The position numbers were made by a program, and so were the translations under genes. Under the pieces are notes generated by a model. That model was not told the DNA's origin, did not search any database, and worked only from the letters and a program-made list of their open reading frames with translations. A stretch of DNA of 54,376 nucleotides from Ignavibacteriota bacterium (GTDB lineage Bacteria; Bacteroidota; Ignavibacteria; Kapaibacteriales; UBA2268): contig JACRLY010000045.1 of NCBI GenBank assembly GCA_016219595.1, forward strand, positions 21,211 to 75,586, given 5' to 3'. The first letter of the stretch is position 1, and each line of letters begins with the position of its first letter. Of this stretch, positions 44,981 through 54,376 are shown piece after piece.

Positions 44981-45631
44981 TTATTTGAATATATCCTCTG
45001 TTATTTTATCCCAACAATCTACATCTTTTTTCTTCGCATAATTTTTTATTAATAGCAATTTCATTTTAATCAATCTCCCGATTGTTTCGTCCAGCAATGG
45101 AGCTGTGAAGACGGTTATTGATTTGGGATTCAAAGTATCCCCGGAATTTTTGTTAAACACAGATATATTGTCTATGAGTTCATAGATTTGCTGATTTGAT
45201 ATTTCTTTATAATTAATATATGTTTTTCCTTCGAGGTCTATATAAATTCTAAGACTGTCCAATTTCTTTATTACATCGGCAAATTTCCTGTTCATGATAT
45301 AATAATAAAAAGTTGAATCTGACTCATCATAAAAATTAGACAGGTCCTCCAAATAATTTTTAATAAAGATAACAGGAACTGCCACACTGTCTCTTTTGTT
45401 CCATACCCCGTAACAAAATAAATCATCTGATATATCATAATAAGGATAAGTAATAATATCCAGTATTTTAATATTTAATTTATTATTGATTTTCTTTATT
45501 CGATTTATTTGTTTAAGTTTAATGTACTTCAGGGTAACCTTTCCGTTTGAATCAATAAATGGTTTTTCGGCATAAGCTGACTGAGTTATAATAATAATAA
45601 AAACAAAAACGATGTGAATAAATTTTCTCAT
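44981..45631 (-). CDS. Secreted hypothetical protein
   Basis: 216 residues from the ATG at 45631; an upstream ATG at 45649 adds six residues. Signal peptide with cleavage near AYA-E. The mature part alternates charged helices and strands (IDLEGKTYINYKEIS, YAKKKDVDCWDKI) with no recognised domain. It precedes the TfoX-like gene by 22 bp on the same strand. Function unknown. Confidence 0.6.
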   Translation of the reverse strand: MRKFIHIVFVFIIIITQSAYAEKPFIDSNGKVTLKYIKLKQINRIKKINNKLNIKILDIITYPYYDISDDLFCYGVWNKRDSVAVPVIFIKNYLEDLSNFYDESDSTFYYYIMNRKFADVIKKLDSLRIYIDLEGKTYINYKEISNQQIYELIDNISVFNKNSGDTLNPKSITVFTAPLLDETIGRLIKMKLLLIKNYAKKKDVDCWDKITEDIFK

Positions 45632-45678
45632 GTTAATATGCAAATGCAAACAGTAATTATTTAATTAATAATAATTCT

Positions 45679-46101
45679 TCAACCAGGTTCAACGTTAACA
45701 TGAGCTTTTCGCTCGACGATTCGTCCGGCAATAAATGCAAGCAATCCCATTAATATTCCTGAAATGATTCCAATTACCGGACCTGTTACCATCATCATTA
45801 TTTTCAGGTTTTCATGTGCTGTCTGCATATTGCTCATCATTTCCAGTTCTTCGGGATGGTGAGCAATAAAATCATTGTACAAAATCAGGTGAGCCCCTGT
45901 TACCCATACAGTATTAATCATGCTGACAAGAAATCCGTGCAGGAAATATTTCCCGGGGGCTTTCTTTGCTATTATGTAAGCACATAGAACCAAAATTCCA
46001 AGCCATAACAAGAATTCAATTTTGGAGGGTATTACATAAGTTGTTCCGATAGCCATAGCTAAACCAAAAAGAGAAAGTAGTAGAATTAATTTAAAATTCA
46101 T
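45679..46101 (-). CDS. Small integral membrane protein
   Basis: 140 residues with four hydrophobic segments (about 4-22, 30-45, 55-75, 100-128) and a polar loop with HHPEELEMMSNMQTAHENLK between the third and fourth. No family recognised with confidence; the pattern resembles small membrane proteins annotated as DUF4199-like or hypothetical in FCB genomes. It precedes the secreted protein at 44981. Confidence 0.6.
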   Translation of the reverse strand: MNFKLILLLSLFGLAMAIGTTYVIPSKIEFLLWLGILVLCAYIIAKKAPGKYFLHGFLVSMINTVWVTGAHLILYNDFIAHHPEELEMMSNMQTAHENLKIMMMVTGPVIGIISGILMGLLAFIAGRIVERKAHVNVEPG

Positions 46102-46648
46102 AATATCTCCTTAATAAAACTGTATATTGATTTGAGCAAATATAAGTTAATAATATATAAAATTTAATTAATATATTGATAATTAATTATTTAGGTAACA
46201 CTAATATTTTTAAATAAATCGCTAAGTCATTTCATTCATTATTTATTCGTTGGAGATTCATGAAGTAAAAGATGGGATACACTTCGACTGTTCACACCGT
46301 CACAATATGATGTGTTGCCGGGAATTAAATCCCCCTGGATATTGCATCAACACACTTTTCTCACCTCATATTCAGATGGAAACTATGCATTAGCAGATAA
46401 CTGTTTAGTTCTTCAACAGCGAATAATTTTGAAATTCCTTACGAATTTCCGGTCTCAGTCGGGAAATAAAATATAATAGGAAATAAAATTACTAACTTAC
46501 TTGAGTAATTAGTTAATGAAGATACTTGTTCTGTTGATTATACTTCTCACAATATCGTTAAAGGAGATTATTTTTTCAAGCTAAATTCAAATTAAAAATC
46601 TTTTATAAAAAATGTTGATTTAATAAATAAAATTTAAGTCAACTAGAA
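46102..46648. other. Gene-free, partly structured spacer
   Basis: 547 bp with no intact reading frame. The part 46250-46460 is less AT-rich than its flanks and holds inverted pairs: TGTGTTG with CAACACA around GGGA/TCCC (about 46310-46355), GAAATTC-CTTAC-GAATTTC (about 46432-46450) and ATTTCC with GGAAAT just after it. Translations in both directions hit stops. It may be a degraded gene or mobile element, or a structured RNA; I cannot identify it. Confidence 0.4.
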
Positions 46649-46837
46649 TTATTTATTTATCTGTTTTTCTTTTCTCAATGAAAAAATCAAAGTTAATAGA
46701 ACACCCAGTAAGGCTCCAATAGCGAGGATTGATACAAATTCTACGGCTCTGATTGTACCGTTCGATACTATTCCAAAGTAATTCCCTAATGAAATTAAAA
46801 ATAATAATGCAAATATAACTACTAACTTTTTCTTCAT
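46649..46837 (-). CDS. Small two-helix membrane protein
   Basis: 62 residues, with hydrophobic segments at about 5-24 and 33-53 and a lysine-rich C-terminus (SLRKEKQINK). The start is preceded by CAGGAGAAAATA, a good ribosome binding site. No family recognised. It lies 87 bp downstream of acsA on the same strand. Confidence 0.55.
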   Translation of the reverse strand: MKKKLVVIFALLFLISLGNYFGIVSNGTIRAVEFVSILAIGALLGVLLTLIFSLRKEKQINK

Positions 46838-46923
46838 TATTTTCTCCTGTGGTTAAATGATAATTATTAAATTTAATAACGTTTTTTTAATTATAAAGTT
46901 ACATTTTATTAAAATAAGCTAAT

Positions 46924-48816
46924 TCACTCTTCTAATGTAGATAGATTACCCGGGTCTATTCCCATGATTTTTGCCTTTAGCACTCTTCTCATTATTTTGC
47001 CGCTTCTCGTTTTCGGAAGTGAATCAACAAACTCGACCGATTCAGGTTTCGCAATTGGTCCTACTTCATGGCTGACGTATTTTCTCAGTTCTTCAGCCAA
47101 TGCCTCACCTTTTTCAAATCCCTGCTTGAGAATTACGAAAGTATGTATTGCATTTCCTTTTATTTCATGGGGAACACCTATTGCAGCGGCTTCGGCAACT
47201 GCACTGTGGCTCACGAGTGCCGATTCGATTTCTGCCGTTCCCAACCTGTATCCCGACACTTTGATTACATCGTCAACCCTGCCTATAATCCAATAGTAGC
47301 CGTCCTCATCACGTTTGGCACTATCTCCTGTCATATAATAACCGGGGTATTTTTTCCAGTACTGCTCTAAATACCTTTCCCTGTCATTATATATCTCCCT
47401 AATCATTGCTGGCCATGGTGTTTTAATTAACAGATAGCCTTCTTCATTTGCTTTGACAGGTTTGCCTTCTTCATCCAGAATGTCCATCTCGATTCCGGGG
47501 AATGGCTTTGTGCCTGAACCGGGTTTGAGAGCCACGCATGGCATTGGTGTTATCATAAACATTCCCGTTTCAGTTTGCCACCATGTGTCCATAATCGGGC
47601 ATTTCTCCCTGCCTATTACCCTGTAAAACCACTTCCACGCTTCGGGATTAATAGGCTCACCAACAGAACCAAGCAGACGCAATGATGACAAATCATGCCT
47701 GTTAGCCCATGCCTCGCCGAACCTCATCAGCCCGCGGATTGCAGTCGGTGCTGTATAGAAAATTGTAATGCCGTATTTTTCTACCATCTGCCACCAGCGA
47801 TTCGGATATGGATAATTCGGTGAACCTTCATATAAAAATACAGTGGCTCCGTTCAGTAATGGTCCATAAACGATATAACTATGACCTGTAATCCAGCCCG
47901 GGTCTGCTGTACACCAGAACCTGTCTTCATCTTTAATGTCAAATACATATTTCAAAGTTGTGTATGTGCCAACCATATACCCGCCGTGAGTGTGCAGTAT
48001 CGCTTTCGATTTTCCTGTCGTGCCTGATGTATAGAGAATAAACAGTGGGTCTTCCGAATCCATTTCCTCGGCAGGGCAATTGTTGGTAATCACAGGCAGG
48101 TTCATCAGTTCATGGAACCACATATCCCTTCCCTGCTCCATATTCACTTCCTGTCCTGTTCGCTTAATCACGAGTACATGCTCGACTGTCCCTGCTCTCT
48201 GTAATGCTTCGTCTGCAATTTGTTTCAGGGGAATGATTTTACCGCGCTGGTAAGCACCATCCGATACAATTAACACCCTCGACTGGCTATCTTCGATTCT
48301 TTCGTGAAGTGCTTCGACAGAAAATCCACCGTAAACAACAGAGTGAATTGCACCTATTCTCGCACATGCAAGCATTGCCGTAACGATTTCGGGTGTCCTG
48401 CCCATGTAGATTGTTACTCTGTCACCTTTTTTCACTCCCAAACTTTTGAGTATGGCGGCGAACTTGCAGGTTTCTTTGTGCAACCGGAAGTAGCTCATTG
48501 TTCGATGCTCCCCGTTTTCACCTTCCCAAATCAAAGCAATTTTATTTTTCCGGGATGTCTCCAAATGCCTGTCTAAGCAGTTGTAGGCAAGGTTTGTCTT
48601 TCCGCCTGTGAACCATTTATAAAATGGTTTGTTACTGTCGTCGAGTACTTTACTGAATTTCTTGAACCAGTGAAGCTCTTTGGCACTTTCCTCCCAAAAG
48701 CCTGTATAATCGCCTGTAACTTTCTCATTGAGTTTATCCCAGTCCTTGATGTGTGCTTGATTTATAACATCCTTCGAAGGCAAATACACTTCACCGCTCA
48801 ACGCTTGATTAGACAT
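46924..48816 (-). CDS. acsA: Acetyl-CoA synthetase, AMP-forming
   Basis: 630 residues. Core motifs: ILYTSGTTGKSKAILHTHGG (adenylate-binding loop), DTWWQTETGMFMITPMP, TGDSAKRDEDGYYWIIGR and the C-terminal PKTRSGKIMRR whose Lys is the usual acetylation site. The acetate-pocket Trp in WWQTET is typical of acetate-specific enzymes. It activates acetate to acetyl-CoA in the cytoplasm. Slightly shorter than the 650-residue average but complete at both ends. Confidence 0.95.
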   Translation of the reverse strand: MSNQALSGEVYLPSKDVINQAHIKDWDKLNEKVTGDYTGFWEESAKELHWFKKFSKVLDDSNKPFYKWFTGGKTNLAYNCLDRHLETSRKNKIALIWEGENGEHRTMSYFRLHKETCKFAAILKSLGVKKGDRVTIYMGRTPEIVTAMLACARIGAIHSVVYGGFSVEALHERIEDSQSRVLIVSDGAYQRGKIIPLKQIADEALQRAGTVEHVLVIKRTGQEVNMEQGRDMWFHELMNLPVITNNCPAEEMDSEDPLFILYTSGTTGKSKAILHTHGGYMVGTYTTLKYVFDIKDEDRFWCTADPGWITGHSYIVYGPLLNGATVFLYEGSPNYPYPNRWWQMVEKYGITIFYTAPTAIRGLMRFGEAWANRHDLSSLRLLGSVGEPINPEAWKWFYRVIGREKCPIMDTWWQTETGMFMITPMPCVALKPGSGTKPFPGIEMDILDEEGKPVKANEEGYLLIKTPWPAMIREIYNDRERYLEQYWKKYPGYYMTGDSAKRDEDGYYWIIGRVDDVIKVSGYRLGTAEIESALVSHSAVAEAAAIGVPHEIKGNAIHTFVILKQGFEKGEALAEELRKYVSHEVGPIAKPESVEFVDSLPKTRSGKIMRRVLKAKIMGIDPGNLSTLEE

Positions 48817-48903
48817 TAAATACCCCTGACAGATTTATTGAAAATTGAAATTTAAGAAAACTCAAACGAATATTTTTAGGAAATAGTGCAAATAATGGAT
48901 TAA

Positions 48904-49689
48904 TTATGTATCTGTAAGGGTTTCATCCCAAAGGTTCATAGGAGCATATCCACAAACCCAATTCAATCCATAATGTCGTTCCATAATTATTGATGTAGCA
49001 TTATTATATTCATCTTCATTTAAATCTCGGAATGCTTTTCCTTTAAAAACAAAATCATCATCAATAATTTCGTTTATATCTCCATTTACTTTTGCTGTTT
49101 TAGCTGCTAATCTAACAATATCATCAAAGCTTCTATACCCGGCTTTTTTAATATGTTCATCTTCTATAAAAGGTTCCCCTTTTTCGATAAGTTGACGTGT
49201 ACGAACTCTCCAATGCCATAATTCCATTAGATTGCGTTTTGAACTTACTTCAGCCCAATCTCTAAGTTTAGGAGTTTTTGAAAAAATATTTAATTTTTTG
49301 TCCTCAATATTCTTAAGTATCTCAGGAGATATCTCAATATCTATTTCTGGCCATTCAGTTATTAAATTAATTGACCACATTAGCATCCCTGCTGATTCCA
49401 TTCTCCACATACCTACCAGATGATCATAAGAATCTATTTTTGTACCAAATGATTGTAAGAAATTTTTTTCCCAATGGCTAACATGATATTTCCATAATTT
49501 AATTTTTTTTAAGAAATCAATCACTAATTTCGCTGAATTTCTCATCTCATTATCAAATTCCTGAATCTCGTCTTTTGCCCAATTTTTGGTAACTTCGGGA
49601 ATATATGGCAATGGAGTTCTCAATGAATGATAAACAACATATTTCAAAACTACTATTCGATTGTAAATATCTTTTGCAGATGGAAGCAT
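48904..49689 (-). CDS. DUF4272-like protein
   Basis: 261 residues, soluble, helical. The central region with GMWRMESAGMLMWSINLITE and the later HWRVRTRQLIE and ERHYGLNWVCGY match the DUF4272 pattern, in which conserved Arg, Glu and Trp residues surround a hydrophobic core. Family function is unknown; members are sometimes near polymorphic-toxin immunity genes. It stands alone, upstream of a gene-free hairpin-rich stretch. Confidence 0.55.
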   Translation of the reverse strand: MLPSAKDIYNRIVVLKYVVYHSLRTPLPYIPEVTKNWAKDEIQEFDNEMRNSAKLVIDFLKKIKLWKYHVSHWEKNFLQSFGTKIDSYDHLVGMWRMESAGMLMWSINLITEWPEIDIEISPEILKNIEDKKLNIFSKTPKLRDWAEVSSKRNLMELWHWRVRTRQLIEKGEPFIEDEHIKKAGYRSFDDIVRLAAKTAKVNGDINEIIDDDFVFKGKAFRDLNEDEYNNATSIIMERHYGLNWVCGYAPMNLWDETLTDT

Positions 49690-49781
49690 TTATACTATAT
49701 TTTTAAATTTAATAAGATTTTATTTTATAATATATTAACTTACAAAATATTTATATTAATGCAAATACGTGATTATCACTC

Positions 49782-49942
49782 AACCGTAGGGTTAATCCTG
49801 CGGTTAGTTATCCCCCAAAACACAGATCACACTTTCAGACAACTTACGTTCCTGCAAACATTAACCCCATGCTTAGCATGGGGGCAAAAGAGACACACTA
49901 CCGGTTGCTGCATCCGAGCCCACCTCACATTAAAGTGTGAGG
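49782..49942. repeat. Cluster of three hairpin repeats in a gene-free stretch
   Basis: Within 49690-50281, which has no gene, lie AACCGTAGG/CCTGCGGTT (49782-49805, one wobble), CCCCATGCTTAGCATGGGG (49865-49883, perfect) and CCTCACATTAAAGTGTGAGG (49923-49942, one wobble). The last shares apex and flanks with the hairpin at 23146-23163. The rest of the stretch is plain AT-rich DNA that should contain the promoter of the kinase gene. Confidence 0.65.
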
Positions 49943-50281
49943 TTAGTGTATCGGTATAATCTCATGAATCATACATTTCGCATTTCTCAAAAAGGATATT
50001 CAAATTTATAAATTAAAGTTCCTTCTTTTGCTTTACCCGATACTTCTTTTGTAATTTTTAATTAATTTCATTAAATTAATTGTAATAAGTTATAAGTGTA
50101 AACTTATTAATAAGATAATTTTAATTTTAAAATATTGACAAAAAATATAGATTACTTACTCATAAAAATTATATGATTTGAGTTAAAGGGAATAATTAGT
50201 ATTAATATAAATAATAAATAAAATAATTTTTTATATAACTGTAACTTTAATAAATATAATTTTTTGGTTAAGAGGTAATTT

Positions 50282-52777
50282 ATGAATGCCTTCCTTAGGA
50301 TTGACCTTGCTAAAAGGTTGCATATATTCATACTCATATTAATCATCAGTACTTTTTTTGTTATTGGAGGCTATTCATATTTCAGAATTGAAGATAATCA
50401 TATACGTACGGAAAAAAACAGGGAACTTAAAACGATTGCCGAATTGAAGTCAAACCAGATTAGGCATTGGTTCGTAGAAAGAACTGACGATGCCAGGTTC
50501 ATTACAAAATCTCCTCTGATTATTAATACTGTCGAACAATGGTTAAAAAATCCCGGTAACATTACACTAAAGAAGGATTTGAAAAACAGGATGACTTTGG
50601 ATGTTATAATTAATCATTATGAAAATATATTTCTTGTTTCTGACAAAGGAAAATTACTTCTCAGTGCAAAAAATTCGGAAGATATAATTAATGATGCAAC
50701 AAAAGAAAATATAATTACGGCAGTGAAGGTTAATAAAATATCTTTTCCAGGATTTTTCTACAGCACAATCAATGATAAAATTCACTTTGATATAATTGCA
50801 CCTGTAACTGATAGCAGGGGGATTAATATTGCAGCATTTTTATTGAGAATAGACCCCGATGATTACATTTACCCGTTGATTCAATCTATGCCGGTACCGA
50901 GACTGACATCAGAAACAATAATTGTCCGGAAGGAAGGAAATAATGTACTCTATCTCAATGAACTGAAATTCATGAAAAATTCCGCTCTCAAATTAGAGAT
51001 TCCCTTAACCCAAAAAGACCATCCGGCTGTTAAGGCAGTATTAGGTTATAAAGGTTTTGTCGAAGGACATGATTACAGGGGTGTTGAGGTTTTGGCTTAT
51101 GTAAACAATATACCCGGAACTTCATTATTTATTGTTTCAAAAATTGATAAATCTGAAATATATGAGGATTTGTATTTCAGACAGACAACAATTATCGGTT
51201 TGACTTTTTTTCTGATTTTAATCACCGGTCTGGGTTTTTCAATCATTTATAAAACCCGCCAGAAAAAAATATTCCTGGACCTTTATCTGAGTGAAAAGGA
51301 GCTTTGGGAATCACAGGAAGAATTTAAAACCACATTGTACAGTATTGGCGATGCGGTAATCACAACAGATGTTAAAGGATATGTCAACAGGATGAATCCT
51401 GTTGCCGAAATGCTTACAGGTTGGAGAGAAATAGAAGCAAAAGGAAGACCACTCGAAACAGTTTTCAGAATCCTTAGTGAAGAAACCAATTCAGAGGCGG
51501 AAAATCCTGTCATTCAGGTTCTTAGGGAAGGAGTTATTGTTGGATTGGCAAATCATTCTTTACTGATTTCGAAGGATGGTAAAGAATACCCCATAGCGGA
51601 CAGCGTCGCACCTATCAGGAATGAAGACGGAGTGATTATTGGTGTGATACTCGTTTTCCGTGACCAAACCGAAGCACGTAAAGCTCAAAAAATGATAGAA
51701 GAAAGTGAATCATATTTAAAAGAAGCACAACAAATTGCTCATTTAGGTCATTGGCAATTAGACATTGTAAATAATGAATTAAAATGGTCTGATGAAATAT
51801 ACAGGATATTCGGTGTTGAACCGCAGGAATTTGGTGCTTCCTACGAGGCATTTCTGAATTATGTTCATCCTGATGACAGAGATTTTGTAAATGATGAGTA
51901 TACATCGTCGGTCGAAAACAGAACAATTTATGACATATACCACAGAATTGTGCTGAAGGACGGAACCTTAAAATATGTTAATGAGAAGTGTCATACAATT
52001 TACGATGATAAAGGAAAGCCGGTTCATTCGCTTGGGACTGTCCAGGACATAACATTACAAAAAAAGGCAGAAGAAGAATTACAAAAAACTTTGATGGATT
52101 TAAAGCGTTCGAATGAAGAACTCGAACAGTTCGCTTACATTGCATCGCACGACCTCCAGGAACCTTTAAGAATGATATCAAGTTTCACACAACTACTCGA
52201 AAAAAGATATAAAAACAACCTGGATAGTGATGCTTTCGATTATATTAATTTTATTGTCGACGGCGCCCAAAGGATGCAAATGTTGATTAATGACCTTCTC
52301 GAATATTCAAGAGTAGGGTCACGGGTTCATCAATTTAAAATAGTAAATAGCGCTTCAGTACTGAATAAAGTAAAAAATAACCTGCAGCTTGTAATTGAAA
52401 AAAACTCTGCACTTATTACTAACGACACTCTTCCGGTGATTATGGCTGATGAAAATCTGCTGATAAGATTGTTTCAGAATTTAATCGATAATGCAATCAA
52501 ATTTAAAGGTGAAAATGCTCCCCAAATACATATATCATCAGTAGATATGGGAGTGGAATGGAAATTCATGATTAGTGACAATGGAATCGGTTTCAGTAAT
52601 GATTACAGGGATAGGATTTTCATTATTTTCCAGAGACTTCATAATAGGGACGATTATCCCGGAACCGGTATCGGTTTGGCAGTCTCAAAGCGAATTGTCG
52701 AAAAACATGGCGGAAGAATATGGTGTGAATCGGAACCAGGCAAAGGCTCTGTTTTTTATTTCACATTGCACAAATAG
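50282..52777 (+). CDS. Membrane sensor histidine kinase with two PAS domains
   Basis: 831 residues with AAGAGGTAATTT before the ATG. Two membrane segments (about 13-33 and 301-321) enclose a periplasmic sensor region of dCache-like size; then PAS (about 345-465), a PAS_3-type domain with FLNYVHPDDRDFV (about 480-600), a HisKA domain of the phytochrome-kinase type with H623 in IASHDLQEPLRMI, and HATPase_c with N box NLIDNAIKFKG, DNGIGFSN and GTGIGLAVSKRIVEKHGG. It autophosphorylates and should pass phosphate to the response regulator at 52851. The signal is unknown. Confidence 0.93.
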   Translation: MNAFLRIDLAKRLHIFILILIISTFFVIGGYSYFRIEDNHIRTEKNRELKTIAELKSNQIRHWFVERTDDARFITKSPLIINTVEQWLKNPGNITLKKDLKNRMTLDVIINHYENIFLVSDKGKLLLSAKNSEDIINDATKENIITAVKVNKISFPGFFYSTINDKIHFDIIAPVTDSRGINIAAFLLRIDPDDYIYPLIQSMPVPRLTSETIIVRKEGNNVLYLNELKFMKNSALKLEIPLTQKDHPAVKAVLGYKGFVEGHDYRGVEVLAYVNNIPGTSLFIVSKIDKSEIYEDLYFRQTTIIGLTFFLILITGLGFSIIYKTRQKKIFLDLYLSEKELWESQEEFKTTLYSIGDAVITTDVKGYVNRMNPVAEMLTGWREIEAKGRPLETVFRILSEETNSEAENPVIQVLREGVIVGLANHSLLISKDGKEYPIADSVAPIRNEDGVIIGVILVFRDQTEARKAQKMIEESESYLKEAQQIAHLGHWQLDIVNNELKWSDEIYRIFGVEPQEFGASYEAFLNYVHPDDRDFVNDEYTSSVENRTIYDIYHRIVLKDGTLKYVNEKCHTIYDDKGKPVHSLGTVQDITLQKKAEEELQKTLMDLKRSNEELEQFAYIASHDLQEPLRMISSFTQLLEKRYKNNLDSDAFDYINFIVDGAQRMQMLINDLLEYSRVGSRVHQFKIVNSASVLNKVKNNLQLVIEKNSALITNDTLPVIMADENLLIRLFQNLIDNAIKFKGENAPQIHISSVDMGVEWKFMISDNGIGFSNDYRDRIFIIFQRLHNRDDYPGTGIGLAVSKRIVEKHGGRIWCESEPGKGSVFYFTLHK

Positions 52778-52850
52778 AATTTATTTAAGAAAAATTGATT
52801 TGTAATATTATGATTAATAAATTTTAGCATTCTTATGACAGGAGAATAAA

Positions 52851-53306
52851 ATGGCACACAAAGCAACTATAAGACCGGTTGAAATTTTGCTTGTTGAAGA
52901 CAATCCCGGAGATGCACGATTAGCAATCGAGGCAATGAAAGACTCCAAAATCAAAAACAATTTGATATGGATTAGAGACGGTATTGAAACGATGCAGTAC
53001 CTGAGAAAGGAGATGAATTACTCCGAAGCACAACGTCCTGACCTGATTCTGCTCGATTTGAACATGCCGAGGAAAAACGGAATTGAGATTCTTACAGAAA
53101 TAAAATGGGATGATGAATTAAAGCGTATTCCTGTTGTTATTTTGACAGTATCGAAAGCTGAAGAAGATATTATTAAAACTTATAATCGACATGCAAATTG
53201 TTATGTAACCAAACCTTTGGACCTGGAACAATTTATACATGTGGTGAAGTCAATTGAGGATTTTTGGTTCACAATTGTGAAATTGCCTCCTCAAGGGAAA
53301 AATTAG
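52851..53306 (+). CDS. Single-domain response regulator, Rcp1-like
   Basis: 151 residues: one receiver domain with the acidic pair ED (ILLVEDNPGDARLA), the phospho-acceptor Asp in LILLDLNMP, Thr in ILTVSKAEED and Lys in VTKPLDL. There is no output domain. This type (Rcp1 in cyanobacterial phytochrome systems) typically partners the HisKA subtype seen in the kinase 73 bp upstream. It has a GACAGGAGA ribosome binding site. It may relay phosphate to another protein, possibly the next gene product. Confidence 0.9.
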   Translation: MAHKATIRPVEILLVEDNPGDARLAIEAMKDSKIKNNLIWIRDGIETMQYLRKEMNYSEAQRPDLILLDLNMPRKNGIEILTEIKWDDELKRIPVVILTVSKAEEDIIKTYNRHANCYVTKPLDLEQFIHVVKSIEDFWFTIVKLPPQGKN

Positions 53307-53409
53307 TTTATGATTAATTTAAAGCTCGGAATCTATAGAATGGAAATTAAAAGATTTTCAATTTACAATGCTTGTATAATGGAGAAATAAATTTTAATCA
53401 GGGAATTAT

Positions 53410-54376
53410 ATGAAAATTTTATTCATTGAAGATGAAAAAGGTTATGCATATTTGATACGGGAGTATCTTAAAGAAAGTCCGACTGATATCGATTATGAAC
53501 TTCATCATGTAATGAGTTTAAACAAGGCAATAGCCGAGTTAGACAAACAGCAGTTTGATGTTATTTTAATGGACCTTGGATTGCCTGATAGTTACGGATT
53601 GGCAAGTTTTGAAAAACTGAATCATGTCAATCCTGATATTCCTATTATCATCCTTACAGGTTATGATATTGAAGAAGAATCAATAAAAGCTGTAAGCTTA
53701 GGCGCCCAGGATTACCTTGTTAAAGATAAAATCAATTCCTATATATTAAAGAAATCCCTTAGGTATTCTGTTGAGAGAAAGAAATCGCAGGCAGCTCTGA
53801 AAGAAAGCCAGGAAAAATACAGAATGTTGTTTGAGGATGCAGGCGATTATATTTTTATTCTGAATCCCGACGAAGATAAAGGCTTAATAATTAAAGATGC
53901 TAATATCTCTGCATTTTCCGAGCATGGATATAGTCGTGAAGAAATGATTGGTATGCCTGTTCTGAACCTGGAAACGGAAATATTTAAGAGAACAATTAAT
54001 GAAAGAAGGAATTTATTTAAAAAACCGGGTGATAAAGCTGTATTTGAAACGGAACATATTCGCAAAGACGGTTCTGTTTTTCCTGTTGAAGTAAGTTCCA
54101 GGTTACTTCAAATAGGAAATCAAAAGCCATTTTTTTTATCTATCGAACGAAATATAACCGAACGCAAAAAAGCTGATGAAGCTTTGAAAAAAAGCGAGGA
54201 AATATTCCACACTATTTATGATATGGAGTCGGATTGTGTAAAATTACTTGACGGTGAAGGACGCTTACTTGAGATGAATCCTGCCGGTTTGGCAATGATT
54301 CAGGCAAATCTTGAACAAGTTCAGGGAGGTTTGGCTGTTAATCTGGTTGCAGATGAAGACAAAGAAGCATTTAATG
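53410..54376 (+). CDS. Response regulator with PAS domains (3' end cut by window edge)
   Basis: 322 codons visible, open to the window edge. A receiver domain (1-120) with LFIEDEKGYAYLI, the acceptor Asp in VILMDLGLPDSYGL and Lys in LVKDKI is followed by a short helix and a PAS domain (about 135-255, ending NITERKKADEALKK), then the start of a second PAS (HTIYDMESDCVKLLDGEGRL). Proteins with this build usually continue into a histidine kinase or GGDEF output. It follows the kinase and single-domain regulator on the same strand, completing a likely phosphorelay cluster. Confidence 0.88.
   Translation, partial: MKILFIEDEKGYAYLIREYLKESPTDIDYELHHVMSLNKAIAELDKQQFDVILMDLGLPDSYGLASFEKLNHVNPDIPIIILTGYDIEEESIKAVSLGAQDYLVKDKINSYILKKSLRYSVERKKSQAALKESQEKYRMLFEDAGDYIFILNPDEDKGLIIKDANISAFSEHGYSREEMIGMPVLNLETEIFKRTINERRNLFKKPGDKAVFETEHIRKDGSVFPVEVSSRLLQIGNQKPFFLSIERNITERKKADEALKKSEEIFHTIYDMESDCVKLLDGEGRLLEMNPAGLAMIQANLEQVQGGLAVNLVADEDKEAFN

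Overview
The window is AT-rich bacterial chromosome. It most resembles the Chlorobi/Ignavibacteria/Kapabacteria side of the FCB (Bacteroidetes-Chlorobi) lineage. The evidence is: type IX secretion (T9SS) C-terminal sorting domains with the YPNPF signature; one TAnnTTTG/TTTG promoter of Bacteroidetes type beside several ordinary GGAGG ribosome binding sites; a two-gene atpD-atpC cluster away from other ATP synthase genes; a SprA-type module; and a lone flagellar flhB. I see no rRNA, CRISPR array, prophage or intact insertion sequence.

Layout. 1-4.7 kb (minus): a tandem duplication of long secreted fibre-like proteins (paralogues B and A) separated by a small T9SS-sorted protein. 5.0-8.9 kb: an Rrf2 regulator coupled to a fused NrfH-NrfA nitrite reductase, divergent from a cysteine protein, a cupin and a beta-carbonic-anhydrase-like protein. 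9.2-12.9 kb (minus): a sulfur-handling cluster (SQR-like flavoprotein, DUF1641, TusE/DsrC-like, DsrE-like) followed by a cysteine-rich MerR regulator. 13.2-14.4 kb: an AAA/DUF4143 ATPase behind a twin-dyad promoter. 14.6 kb: flhB. 15.9-18.6 kb: a second pair of small T9SS protein plus large fibre, the fibre ending in an S74 intramolecular chaperone. 18.6-29.1 kb: a broken glycosyltransferase and housekeeping genes (M24 peptidase, guaB, atpD-atpC, purE, a CAU tRNA, thrS). 29.2-34.4 kb: envelope genes (CreD, a stand-alone SprA-module lipoprotein, a lytic transglycosylase). 34.7-40.5 kb: ABC ATPase, UvrD/PcrA helicase, an interrupted SWIM zinc-finger gene, a frameshifted asnA and an orphan ParA. 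40.6-49.7 kb: a T9SS beta-helix protein, lipoproteins, a triheme cytochrome, acetyl-CoA synthetase and a DUF4272 protein. 50.3-54.4 kb: a PAS sensor kinase, a single-domain response regulator and the start of a response regulator-PAS protein.

Two themes recur. First, T9SS surface biology: two loci on opposite strands pair a small sorting-domain protein with a large fibre that has no sorting domain of its own. Second, anaerobic nitrogen and sulfur redox chemistry (Nrf, Rrf2, SQR, TusE, DsrE, multiheme cytochrome). Intergenic DNA carries many small hairpin repeats whose arms differ while symmetry is kept. Four genes are damaged (nrfHA 3' end, a glycosyltransferase, a SWIM gene, asnA), so either local decay or residual assembly indels should be considered before building on them. 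All functions are read from sequence recognition alone; no database search was run.
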